Position numbers and translations under genes: made by a program
The notes under the pieces: model-generated
Told to the model about the DNA's origin: nothing
Database searches by the model: none
What the model saw: the letters and a program-made list of their open reading frames with translations, nothing else
In this document: piece by piece, positions 1 to 5,997 of the stretch
How positions within the stretch are numbered: position 1 is the first letter of the stretch
Layout of the letters: each line of letters starts with the position of its first letter
Source of the DNA: Geminicoccaceae bacterium
GTDB taxonomy: Bacteria; Pseudomonadota; Alphaproteobacteria; Geminicoccales; Geminicoccaceae
Length of the DNA stretch: 8,734 nt
Reading direction: 5' to 3'
Assembly (NCBI GenBank): GCA_030824835.1
Contig: JAPJRA010000117.1
Span: forward strand, 1-8,734

Positions 1-309
1 CCGGGCGGGCGCCCGCAAGCCACCCGGCAGCGCGTCGCCGCCAAGAGCGACCGTCCCCAGCCGGCCCGCCGCGACGCCCAGCGCGGCGCCGCGAGCAAGG
101 CCAAGGCCGGTCTGCGGCGTGACGGCAAGCTGGCGCTGGCCAAGCCGCAGCGGCAGCGGGCGGCGGCAGCGTCGCACAAGCGCCCCGCGGCCAGCGCCCA
201 ACGTGGCGGCAACCGGCCGATGGGCGGCATCAAGAACGGCAAGAGCGCCAAACGCGACGCCAGTCGCGGCAAGAAGAGCTTGAGCAAGGGCAAGCGGGGA
301 AGAAGATGA
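1..309 (+). CDS. C-terminal tail of an unidentified basic protein (partial, 5' end outside window)
   Basis: The frame beginning at base 1 is open for 102 codons and stops with TGA at 307-309. The visible part is almost entirely low-complexity: Lys, Arg, Ala, Gly, Gln and Ser, with short phrases such as AQRGAASKAKAGLRRDGK, SAQRGGNRPMGG and SRGKKSLSKGKRGRR. It has no hydrophobic segment and no recognisable folded domain. The stop overlaps the ATG of the phospholipase D gene (ATGA, 306-309), so the two are probably translationally coupled in one operon. The tail style (repeated QRG/SRG/GGxxxG phrases) resembles the basic C-terminal tails I associate with DUF3300 proteins of proteobacteria, but the diagnostic N-terminal domain is not in the window, so this is only a suggestion. 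A basic tail could also bind nucleic acid or acidic polymers. Existence of the coding frame is fairly sure because of the clean codon bias and the overlap; the function is unknown. Confidence 0.7.
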   Translation, partial: PGGRPQATRQRVAAKSDRPQPARRDAQRGAASKAKAGLRRDGKLALAKPQRQRAAAASHKRPAASAQRGGNRPMGGIKNGKSAKRDASRGKKSLSKGKRGRR

Positions 310-1853
310 GCCTGCGTTCGCGGCGCATCGGGGCGGCAGTTCTCGCCCTGATCCTGACTTGGGCGATACTGCTCGCGGGGTGCACGACGGCGGCGCTGCA
401 GGAGCCGACCGAGCGCCTGCCCGCCAGCTATGCGATGCCACCGGCGACACAACGACCGCTGGCCGGCATCGCGCGCCGCATCGAGTCCGGGCACGGCCCC
501 AGCCACTCCGGCTTCAAGGCATTGGACGCCAGCAAGGATGCGCTGAACTGGCGGCTGGCGCTGATCGATTCGGCCGTGTCCTCGGTCGATATCCAGACCT
601 ACCTATGGTACCCGGACAATTCGGGCACCCTTTTGCTCGAGCGTGCGGTCCGGGCCGCCGACCGCGGTGTGCATGTCCGCCTGATCGTCGACGACCTGTT
701 GACCATCGGCCTCGACCAGGTGATCGTGGAGCTGCAGAACCACCCCAACATCGAGTTCAGGCTGTTCAATCCGTGGCATGGCCGCGACCTCGGCTCGCGT
801 ATCGGCGAGCTGGTCGAGGAGCTGGAGCGGCTCAACACGCGCATGCACGACAAGCTGGTGATCGTCGACGGCGTTGCCGCGATCGTGGGTGGGCGCAACC
901 TCGGTGATCACTATTTCGGGCTCAGTCACGACTACAATTTTCATGATCTCGATCTGCTCGGCTTCGGGCACATCGCCCAGCAGGCGAACGGCATGTTCGA
1001 CAGTTTTTGGAACAGCGACTGGGTCGTCTCGGCTCGCTACCTCACCCTCAAGCCCGACCCGGCCTTCGCCAAGGCCGAATGGCAGAAGATCCAGAACCGC
1101 AATCGCACGGCCCCGGATCTATCCGCGTTCCCGCGCGAGGTGCGGGACTGGACGCCGGAGCTGGCCGCGGTGGAAGCCGAGCTGCGGATCGGCACGAGCG
1201 ACATCGTCTATGACGAGGCCGATGGTGAGGCGGTCGCGCAGAACATGTTTACGGAGATGTTCTCGTTCCTGAAGCGCGCCCAGAAGGAGCTGCTGATCAC
1301 GAACGCCTATGTCATTCCCGGCCAACCGGCGATCGATCTGGTGCGGTCGCTGAGTGAGCGCGGGGTGAGGGTGCGCATCCTGACCAATTCCCTGGCCTCC
1401 GAGGACGTGCCGGCGGTGAACAGCCATTACTCGGTCTGGCGCGACGACCTGATCCGCGCCGGCGTCGAGCTCTTTGAGCTGCGCCCGGACGCGGCGATCC
1501 AATCGATCGTCGACGTTCCGCCGGTCCACGGCGAGTTTGTCGGCCTGCACACCAAGTCGGTGGTAGTGGACCGCAGGTATGTGTTCATCGGCTCGATGAA
1601 CTTCGACCCGCGCTCGTCCAACATCAACACCGAGGCCGGTGCCTTCGTCGACAGCCCCGCCTTGGCGGCCGACGTCGCGGCACTGATGGAGCGTGACATG
1701 GGCCCCGAGAACGCGTGGCAGGTGTTCCTCGACGAGGAGGGCGATCCCTACTGGGTCGACAGCGAAGGGACGCTCCATGCGCAGCCGGCGCGCAATGTCG
1801 CGCAGCGGATCATGGATCTCGTCTTCAAGGCCTTTCCCAGGTCGTATTATTGA
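306..1853 (+). CDS. Phospholipase D family lipoprotein, cardiolipin synthase C-like
   Basis: The 515-residue product has an N-terminal lipoprotein signal: basic MSLRSRR, a hydrophobic stretch, then lipobox LLAGC with the lipidated Cys at 26 followed by Thr-Thr, so it should be anchored on the periplasmic side. Two phospholipase D half-domains follow. The first HKD motif is H181-x-K183-x4-D188 (HDKLVIVD) followed by GGRN at 195-198; the second is H415-x-K417-x4-D422 (HTKSVVVD) followed by GSMNFDPRS and a Glu at 443, the usual PLD order. Length and layout match the ClsC/YmdC branch, which makes cardiolipin by phosphatidyl transfer between phospholipids; a phospholipase or other phosphodiesterase role is also possible. 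A GGGGA at 296-300 serves as ribosome binding site 5 bases before the ATG. The ATG overlaps the stop of the preceding basic-tail gene, indicating one transcript. Both catalytic motifs are intact. Family assignment is very secure; exact substrate is inferred. Confidence 0.93.
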   Translation: MSLRSRRIGAAVLALILTWAILLAGCTTAALQEPTERLPASYAMPPATQRPLAGIARRIESGHGPSHSGFKALDASKDALNWRLALIDSAVSSVDIQTYLWYPDNSGTLLLERAVRAADRGVHVRLIVDDLLTIGLDQVIVELQNHPNIEFRLFNPWHGRDLGSRIGELVEELERLNTRMHDKLVIVDGVAAIVGGRNLGDHYFGLSHDYNFHDLDLLGFGHIAQQANGMFDSFWNSDWVVSARYLTLKPDPAFAKAEWQKIQNRNRTAPDLSAFPREVRDWTPELAAVEAELRIGTSDIVYDEADGEAVAQNMFTEMFSFLKRAQKELLITNAYVIPGQPAIDLVRSLSERGVRVRILTNSLASEDVPAVNSHYSVWRDDLIRAGVELFELRPDAAIQSIVDVPPVHGEFVGLHTKSVVVDRRYVFIGSMNFDPRSSNINTEAGAFVDSPALAADVAALMERDMGPENAWQVFLDEEGDPYWVDSEGTLHAQPARNVAQRIMDLVFKAFPRSYY

Positions 1854-1930
1854 CCCGCGCGGTGTCGATCCGGCGGCGGCAGCGTGCGCTGACGGTCATG
1901 GAGGACACGGTGGCGCGGCCACGCACGGTT

Positions 1931-1993
1931 GACGGCTGGCCGCTCCCCGCAGCGTGGTGCCGGGCAGGGCGGGGGACGCGAGCGGCTGCCGTC
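1931..1993. terminator. Long imperfect inverted repeat between convergent genes, possible bidirectional terminator
   Basis: The left arm GACGGCTGGCCGCTCCCCGC (1931-1950) can pair with the right arm region 1969-1993, which carries GCGGGGG at its inner end and GAGCGGCTGCCGTC at its outer end. Outer pairing is GACGGC with GCCGTC and GCCGCTC with GAGCGGC, separated by small bulges; CCCCGC can pair with GCGGGG inside, with a few unpaired bases. It lies between the stop of the phospholipase D gene (1853) and the stop of the lectin gene (2038), where termination in both directions is expected. There is no T-run on either side, so it is not a classic intrinsic terminator. It could instead be a remnant repeat. 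Confidence 0.4.
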
Positions 1994-2037
1994 ACCGCTC
2001 CCTTATCTGCCCTGCATCCTGGCCCGCTTTATCGCCA

Positions 2038-2571
2038 TCAGGTACCGATCTTGCGGATATTGACGCCGATCGCGTCGAGAAAGTCGCCCGCTCGGCCATT
2101 GAACGTGATGATCTCGTGCCCTGTCGGCGCCACGTAGCGGAACACGGGACCCGTGTTGGGCGTCCCGAACTTGAGCTTTCTCTTGTTGGTGACGATGTTG
2201 AGGCTGGCAACCGTTTCCAGCCCGAGGAAGCCAGCGGTCCGGCCATCGATCGACTTGATGAACTCGCCTTTCGCGAAGACGACCGCCTTCGGCACGCCGC
2301 CCGGGCCGCCATGCTTCGGAAAGTTGATGACCTTGCTGCCGACCAGGGACATCTGGATCGAATCGATGGCGTCGCCGCCGGCGATCACGATCTGGGCGAT
2401 GCGGAAGCCCTTCGGCGCCGGCGCGTCGGAGAACACGCCGCCACCGGGGCCGCCGGACGGGCCCATCGCGAACAGCGGGGAATCCGCGGCCTCCGCCGCT
2501 CCTGCGGCCAGCAGACCGCTGGCGCCGATCAACGTGGCCCCCGATCGAAGGATGACGGATCTTCTATCCAT
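2038..2571 (-). CDS. Secreted jacalin-like lectin with Tat-type signal peptide
   Basis: The product is 177 residues from ATG 2571. The N-terminus MDRRSVIL plus a hydrophobic Ala/Gly/Leu stretch ending AEA (26-28) is a twin-arginine-like export signal; the mature part is about 149 residues, one jacalin domain. Jacalin hallmarks are in order: GGPGGGVFSD near 40-49, then IVIAGGDAIDSIQ (about 61-73), the second turn HGGPGG at 87-92, KGEFIKSIDGR (about 101-111), SLNIVTNKRK (about 123-132), and the C-terminal loop GRAGDFLDAIGV, whose GDFLD (162-166) fits the GxxxD carbohydrate-binding motif of plant jacalin-related lectins. This predicts a beta-prism sugar-binding protein acting in the periplasm or outside the cell. 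A GTG at 2580 would add three residues (MRE), but ATG 2571 has CGGGA just upstream and gives a better signal peptide. The gene is single and convergent to the phospholipase D gene. Fold assignment is strong; ligand and role are unknown. Confidence 0.85.
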   Translation of the reverse strand: MDRRSVILRSGATLIGASGLLAAGAAEAADSPLFAMGPSGGPGGGVFSDAPAPKGFRIAQIVIAGGDAIDSIQMSLVGSKVINFPKHGGPGGVPKAVVFAKGEFIKSIDGRTAGFLGLETVASLNIVTNKRKLKFGTPNTGPVFRYVAPTGHEIITFNGRAGDFLDAIGVNIRKIGT

Positions 2572-2974
2572 TTCCCGCACTCGTTATTATCTGGTCGGTG
2601 TGGGTGGACACTATATGGAGAAATTTTATCTTACAAGAGATCCGAATAGAAATATAACTCAACTTATAGCTTAGTATCAACGCCAGTCATCCGTTCGATT
2701 TCTTGCCCGTCGTCGGCTGGCCGTCGTCTTGTGCAGGAAGGAGCATGACGGCCAAGGGCAGGGTGCCCACGACATCTTCGTTCGTCGCACCGCCGCCGCT
2801 GGCGTTCTCCGCGCCCGTCGGAAGGATGAAATGGCACGGCGGCGGCCGGCGGTGCCAATGGGCACGGCCGAGCTGCGCGCATGGGGCATTGACTGGACCA
2901 TTGGCTCGCTACTGGCGCCTTATCTTCTTGCCCGTCATATTGTAGCCACTCATCCAACCCAACCGCAGGACGCC
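2572..2974. other. Gene-poor stretch between lectin and parD-like gene
   Basis: No convincing complete gene is seen in these 400 bases. The left third is the AT-rich lectin promoter region. The rest is GC-rich. One minus-strand frame (2687-2908) is open for 74 codons and reads protein-like at its end (FILPTGAENASGGG, then LPLAVMLLPAQDDG), but it has a stop immediately upstream and no good start, so it may be the 3' remnant of a decayed gene. The plus-strand frame that runs through here into the ParD-like gene (start 2729) looks like random extension: it is Arg-rich and has no family resemblance before residue 83. The phrase TTCTTGCCCGTC occurs twice (around 2700 and 2926). Confidence 0.5.
2610..2680 (-). 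promoter_or_regulatory. AT-rich promoter region of the lectin gene
   Basis: On the minus strand TTGATA (2675-2680) is followed after 18 bases by TATATT (2651-2656), each one mismatch from the sigma-70 consensus, giving a leader of roughly 70 bases before ATG 2571. A second overlapping possibility is TTGTAA (2631-2636), 15 bases, TATAGT (2610-2615). The block is strikingly AT-rich compared with the flanks. Assignment is by consensus only. Confidence 0.4.
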
Positions 2975-3214
2975 ATGCCTGACCAGCCCGGCCTCACCAT
3001 CACGCTCGATGCGGCCGTCAGCGCCCAGCTCGACCGGTTGGCACAGCGCGACGGCAGGCTCGCTGCCGAGATCGTGGCCGCCGCGGTCGTCGACTATGTG
3101 ACGCTCGACGCCGAGATCGAGGCTGCCTTGCGCGAGGCCGACGCCGGGGACTTCGCGACCGACGCCGAGGTGGCTGCCCTGTTCGCCCGTTGGAGCGCTA
3201 CCCCTACCCGATGA
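2975..3214 (+). CDS. parD: ParD-like ribbon-helix-helix antitoxin
   Basis: The product is 79 residues from ATG 2975, preceded by AGGA at 2967-2970. Residues 7-42 (LTITLDAAVSAQLDRLA, then AAEIVAAAVVDYV) have the CopG/ParD ribbon-helix-helix pattern: a beta strand of alternating hydrophobics, then two helices, used for dimerisation and operator binding. The C-terminal part is acidic and helical, with GDFATDAEVAALFARW (58-73), a signature typical of ParD tails that wrap the toxin. The stop TGA (3212-3214) overlaps the ATG of the toxin frame (3211-3213), the classic antitoxin-first coupled arrangement. The longer frame from 2729 adds 82 residues of no recognisable character and is rejected. The antitoxin itself looks intact even though its partner is frameshifted. 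In known systems the ParD/ParE complex represses its own promoter; no clear operator palindrome was found here. Confidence 0.85.
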   Translation: MPDQPGLTITLDAAVSAQLDRLAQRDGRLAAEIVAAAVVDYVTLDAEIEAALREADAGDFATDAEVAALFARWSATPTR

Positions 3215-3479
3215 AGGTCATCTGGCTGCGGACGGCTCTGCGTAATCTCGACGAAATCGCTACCTTCATCGCGCGAGATGACCCGGCCGCTGCCGCACGC
3301 GTCGTACGCCGCATTCAGGACGCAACCGTACGCCTCGGCCGCTATCCGAAAAGTGGCCGCCCCGGCGCGTGGCCGGGACACGTGAGCTGATCGTGACGGG
3401 CCTCCCATTCATCCTGGCGTACCAGGTGCGACGCGCGCGGGTCGAGATCCTGCGCGTGCTGCACACGTCGCGGCGTTGA
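3211..3479 (+). pseudogene. parE: ParE/RelE-family toxin, frameshifted
   Basis: From ATG 3211 the frame reads MKVIWLRTALRNLDEIATFI and on to YPKSGRPG, the N-terminal two thirds of a ParE toxin, then goes out of frame and stops at 3388-3390. The expected C-terminal third is present one frame over from about 3369: VAGTRELIVTGLPFILAYQV, then VEILRVLHTSRR, stop TGA 3477-3479. Inserting one C near 3366-3367 (GGC-CGC-GTG-GCC) would restore the family's GRPGR-V-x-GTREL junction and give an 89-residue protein, a normal ParE length. ParE toxins poison DNA gyrase; RelE relatives cleave mRNA. As written the toxin lacks its C-terminal strands and should be inactive; a sequencing error is an equally good explanation because the site is in a GC-rich run (cccggcgcgtggccggg). 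The TTG-started longer form (3190) is not favoured because ATG 3211 overlaps the antitoxin stop. Confidence 0.85.
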
Positions 3480-3520
3480 CCGGAGCAGTTGCCATGAGCA
3501 CTCAAGGGAGCTGGATATGT

Positions 3521-3555
3521 CCTGACCCCATTTTTCCCTGACCCCACTTTTTTTC
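3521..3555. repeat. Tandem CCTGACCCCA-plus-T-run repeat
   Basis: Two direct copies stand side by side: CCTGACCCCATTTTT (3521-3535) and CCTGACCCCACTTTTTTT (3537-3554), period 16. Read on the minus strand each is an A-run followed by GGGGTCAGG. From memory, TGGGGTCAGG phrases are common near REP-associated (Y1) transposase genes and other short mobile elements in proteobacteria, but no transposase is visible here, so this may be a scar. They lie just left of the AT-rich island. Confidence 0.55.
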
Positions 3556-3578
3556 CCGGTCTCAGCCTCGGGGTGCAG

Positions 3579-3604
3579 TCCAGCAGTCCAATGGTGTTGC
3601 TGGA
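3579..3604. repeat. Perfect 7-bp inverted repeat downstream of the AT-rich membrane gene
   Basis: TCCAGCA (3579-3585) and TGCTGGA (3598-3604) are perfect inverted copies with a 12-base loop, 40 bases beyond the stop of the minus-strand membrane protein gene. It could act as a terminator or mRNA 3'-end hairpin for that gene, but there is no U-tract on the minus-strand transcript after it. It also marks the boundary where base composition changes from GC-rich to AT-rich. Confidence 0.35.
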
Positions 3605-3644
3605 ATCCCCATTATTGAAGTATTTCTGTTAAAATGTGATCGCA

Positions 3645-4808
3645 CTAAGGATACGAGTCAGGTATATTAGAAGTATATGATCTGCGAAATATTGTGTGTA
3701 CACATCTCAATATGGCTCCGCCTGCCAAATAGCAAAATATTACAAATAGCTGCAAGTCTACGAGCGTTATTCCAGTAATTTCTGTTGGCACAAGAATTGC
3801 GCGTAGCGGCAATATCGATAAAGATAGACCCAATAGTGTGGAAATATCTGCAACAATCCTTTCTGGTGAATACGAGGTATCCATAAAAATAAAGTATAGA
3901 GCAGCTGCTGACAGTATATAAAGCATGCCAATTGCTATAAACGCCATGTATCCACCCAGGTGAGTGCGGCGTATAAAGATATCAAAATTCGACATCCATT
4001 TCGACTCACTAAGTTTATCGGCCACAAAAAAATTAAAGTCACGAATGCTTGGAAGAACAGTTACCATTAGAATAGTATCCCAGCTGTCTAGGGTTTTGCG
4101 GTTGTTAGAATCGTAGAAGGTAAATTTGGACTTCTCATTTAGGAAGTTTATCCAAATATTAAATCTGCCCCCAAACCAGTCCAGAGGATAAATTCTATTC
4201 ATGCCCAAAATAGGCATTTTTATATCGAGTTTTGCCCATTGGCATAAATTATAACCTTGTGGTTTTAGATCTGAGATCATTATCGGGTAGTCAAATATTT
4301 GTAGTGGCGCAATTCCAGTAGTTGGCTCAAATTTTACAATTCCTAGAATCTGTGATTTATTAATAAGATCGGCCATACAGTTCGCCGTCGCAGGACGAGA
4401 AATAGAATTACCATAAAAGCTATCTCGTATTGAATCCTTTAATACCAGATATTGATCTAATGCAGATTGCGGCAGCAAAACCTGCAAATCAAGCAACATA
4501 AACGAATTATTTATGTCAACTGATTTAATAATAATATTGACTTTGGCCGTTGTATCCTTGTCTTTTGTCATGTCATTTGCATTTGTTAGATATGTGCCAG
4601 TAAACGATTTCGGCAGCAAACGACCCGAGGTCGTCGCGCTGCCAACTTTACTGGTGGTATATCCAATTAGGAAAAATGCAAATATAGTAGCCGCATAAGA
4701 TGTTAACCCCATATATAACAATAACACTAAAAGTGATGCATGTCTGCGTACCGTAAACGGTATAAAGCGTCCGGTTAATCGTCTCTTCGGGAAAGGCTCC
4801 TTGTTCAC
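3645..4808 (-). CDS. AT-rich four-helix membrane protein, possibly DUF4436-like
   Basis: The product is 387 residues from GTG 4808, preceded by a strong GGAGGG ribosome site about 8 bases upstream. The N-terminus is basic (KRR, VRR), followed by a membrane helix at about 24-50. Residues about 51-284 form a large polar domain with few Cys (144, 189) and the phrase YPLDWFGG (207-214). Three more helices follow: about 285-309, 318-340 and 349-371, ending in a basic tail. Positive-inside reasoning places the large domain outside the cytoplasm. The layout (one helix, external domain with a YPxD phrase, three C-terminal helices with an LP-LR-P pattern at 333-341) is reminiscent of DUF4436 membrane proteins; this is a weak match from memory. 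Codon use is strongly AT-biased (many ATA, AAT, TTT, TTA), unlike every neighbour, so it is likely acquired horizontally. It is last in the minus-strand series after vapB, vapC and Uma2, separated from Uma2 by 124 bases and probably with its own promoter. Function unknown. Confidence 0.8.
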   Translation of the reverse strand: MNKEPFPKRRLTGRFIPFTVRRHASLLVLLLYMGLTSYAATIFAFFLIGYTTSKVGSATTSGRLLPKSFTGTYLTNANDMTKDKDTTAKVNIIIKSVDINNSFMLLDLQVLLPQSALDQYLVLKDSIRDSFYGNSISRPATANCMADLINKSQILGIVKFEPTTGIAPLQIFDYPIMISDLKPQGYNLCQWAKLDIKMPILGMNRIYPLDWFGGRFNIWINFLNEKSKFTFYDSNNRKTLDSWDTILMVTVLPSIRDFNFFVADKLSESKWMSNFDIFIRRTHLGGYMAFIAIGMLYILSAAALYFIFMDTSYSPERIVADISTLLGLSLSILPLRAILVPTEITGITLVDLQLFVIFCYLAGGAILRCVHTIFRRSYTSNIPDSYP

Positions 4809-4865
4809 AGGTCAACCCTCCTCGTGTGGCACAAAATAAACAGGGTAATTAGATGTGCTCTCCAT

Positions 4866-4894
4866 AAACTACGGGATTTCGGGGTGCACGTCAA
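4866..4894 (-). promoter_or_regulatory. Candidate promoter for the AT-rich membrane gene
   Basis: On the minus strand TTGACG (4889-4894) is followed after 17 bases by TAGTTT (4866-4871). The -35 is one mismatch from consensus, the -10 three mismatches. It sits in the AT-rich gap upstream of GTG 4808 and would give a leader of about 50 bases. Weak, by consensus only. Confidence 0.28.
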
Positions 4895-4932
4895 TAAATC
4901 CATTCTTCCTGCTGACCTGCGCATGCCATGAG

Positions 4933-5511
4933 CTAGGCCCACAGCGCCGTGATATCGACATCGAGCCCCGGAACCAGCTCCGGCACGGCTATTCCCCCAA
5001 GGACCCGGCGGCGCTCAAGGTAGCCTTTCGACATTGGTCCTTGGATAATCTCGATCGTCCGGCCCGCGAGATCGACGATCCACACCTCTGGCACACCGTG
5101 GCGCGCGTAGAGCGCCAGCTTCGTGCCGCGGTCATATGCCAGCGAGGAGTCGGCGACCTCGACCAGCAGCAGCACGTCAGCCGCCGTAGGGTGACTACCC
5201 CGATAGCGGTCCGCACGCGAGCGCAGCAGCATCAGGTCGGGCTGCGGCTCGTTGTGCGCGTCGAGACGCAAGGGACCCGGGATTCTGACATGCACCAACC
5301 CGTCGGCGAAGGCACGGGCGACGAGCCTACTCAGTTGGTCGGTTGTGCCCGCGTGCGCGCTGCCGATCGGGGCCATGTCGACGATCTCCCCCTCAATCAG
5401 CTCGACGCGGTCCTCGCGCGACAGGATGCCCACCTCGGCCATCCGGTAGTAATCGTCGACGTCGAAGCGATGCCGCACGGGCGCTTCGGGCCGCTTGAGG
5501 GTGGTCTGCAT
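4933..5511 (-). CDS. Uma2 family (DUF820) putative PD-(D/E)XK endonuclease
   Basis: The product is 192 residues from ATG 5511, the usual Uma2 length. Family features are in order: the helical start FDVDDYYRMAEVGILSREDR (16-35), VELIEGEIVDMAPIG (36-50), a short helix, then the nuclease-like core EPQPDLMLL (88-96) with Asp92, LLLVEVADSSLAYDRGTK (114-131) with Glu118 and Lys131, and YARHGVPEVWIVD (135-147). These match the restriction-endonuclease-like fold of Uma2 proteins, whose biological role is not established; they are abundant in cyanobacteria, actinobacteria and some proteobacteria and often lie near mobile or toxin-antitoxin genes. A GTG start at 5535 would add eight residues but has no ribosome site, whereas GGGAGAG lies about 10 bases before ATG 5511. 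The gene lies 90 bases downstream of vapC on the same strand and may be co-transcribed. Family call is strong; nuclease activity is inferred. Confidence 0.9.
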   Translation of the reverse strand: MQTTLKRPEAPVRHRFDVDDYYRMAEVGILSREDRVELIEGEIVDMAPIGSAHAGTTDQLSRLVARAFADGLVHVRIPGPLRLDAHNEPQPDLMLLRSRADRYRGSHPTAADVLLLVEVADSSLAYDRGTKLALYARHGVPEVWIVDLAGRTIEIIQGPMSKGYLERRRVLGGIAVPELVPGLDVDITALWA

Positions 5512-5601
5512 GGGGCAGGGCTCTCCCTTCGTCACCAGGGCAGCTTAGCGAGAACGGGCGGCGAGCGACAGCGGTGCCGATCGCCGGGCCGTTGCATCGG
5601 C

Positions 5602-5997
5602 TTACTGCCGCAGCCCGCCTGCCATCGCTGCCGCCAGTCGGCGGTCGAGGGTGATCAGGCCGGCATCGAGTCGACGGGCCAGCCACAGATAGCTCGCATC
5701 GTAGGCCGTGAGCCCGGCGGTTTCGGCCAAGGCGACGACCTCGCGGTGCTCGACCGCCACGATCCCGATCGACATGCGCTCCCGCAGCGCCAAGGCATCG
5801 AGCAGTTGCTGACGTTGCCCCGGGTGTCGGCGAAGCTTGGTCAGGCAGATATTGGCGAGCTCGAAGTCGAGCAACGCAGGCGCCACCAGACGGGAGCCGC
5901 GCAAGCGACCCGCCACCTGCGCAGCCTCCGGCTCGCCGAACAGCAGTGCCGCCAGCGCCGAGGCGTCGACGACATCAACGGTGATCGCGGTCGTCAC
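5602..5997 (-). CDS. vapC: VapC-type PIN-domain toxin ribonuclease
   Basis: The product is 131 residues from GTG 5997. The PIN-domain acidic set is visible: Asp11 in VVDASALAALLFGE, Glu46 in DFELANICL, Asp100 in LTAYDASYLWLARR, and Asp118 in LITLDRRLA. These coordinate Mg2+ in VapC toxins, which cleave RNA (usually tRNA or rRNA). The length is normal and all key residues are present, so the toxin should be active. It overlaps the end of the antitoxin gene by 23 bases (antitoxin stop 5975-5977), the typical coupled vapBC order. GTG is the only plausible start before the first catalytic Asp. Its target RNA cannot be read from the sequence. Confidence 0.92.
   Translation of the reverse strand: MTTAITVDVVDASALAALLFGEPEAAQVAGRLRGSRLVAPALLDFELANICLTKLRRHPGQRQQLLDALALRERMSIGIVAVEHREVVALAETAGLTAYDASYLWLARRLDAGLITLDRRLAAAMAGGLRQ

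Noticed and set aside
1119..1778. A 219-codon minus-strand frame inside the phospholipase D gene
   Set aside because: The plus-strand frame carries both HKD motifs; the antisense frame has no recognisable domain.
1954..2674. Plus-strand frames of 231 and 173 codons opposite the lectin gene
   Set aside because: They mirror the jacalin domain gene, which has signal peptide and conserved motifs; they lack family features.
2729..2974. An 82-residue N-terminal extension of the ParD-like antitoxin
   Set aside because: Family members start near the LTITLD strand; ATG 2975 has AGGA upstream and the extension is Arg-rich without resemblance to anything.
3548..3554. The T-run after the ParE remnant as an intrinsic terminator
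   Set aside because: No stable hairpin lies immediately upstream; the T-run belongs to the tandem CCTGACCCCA repeat.
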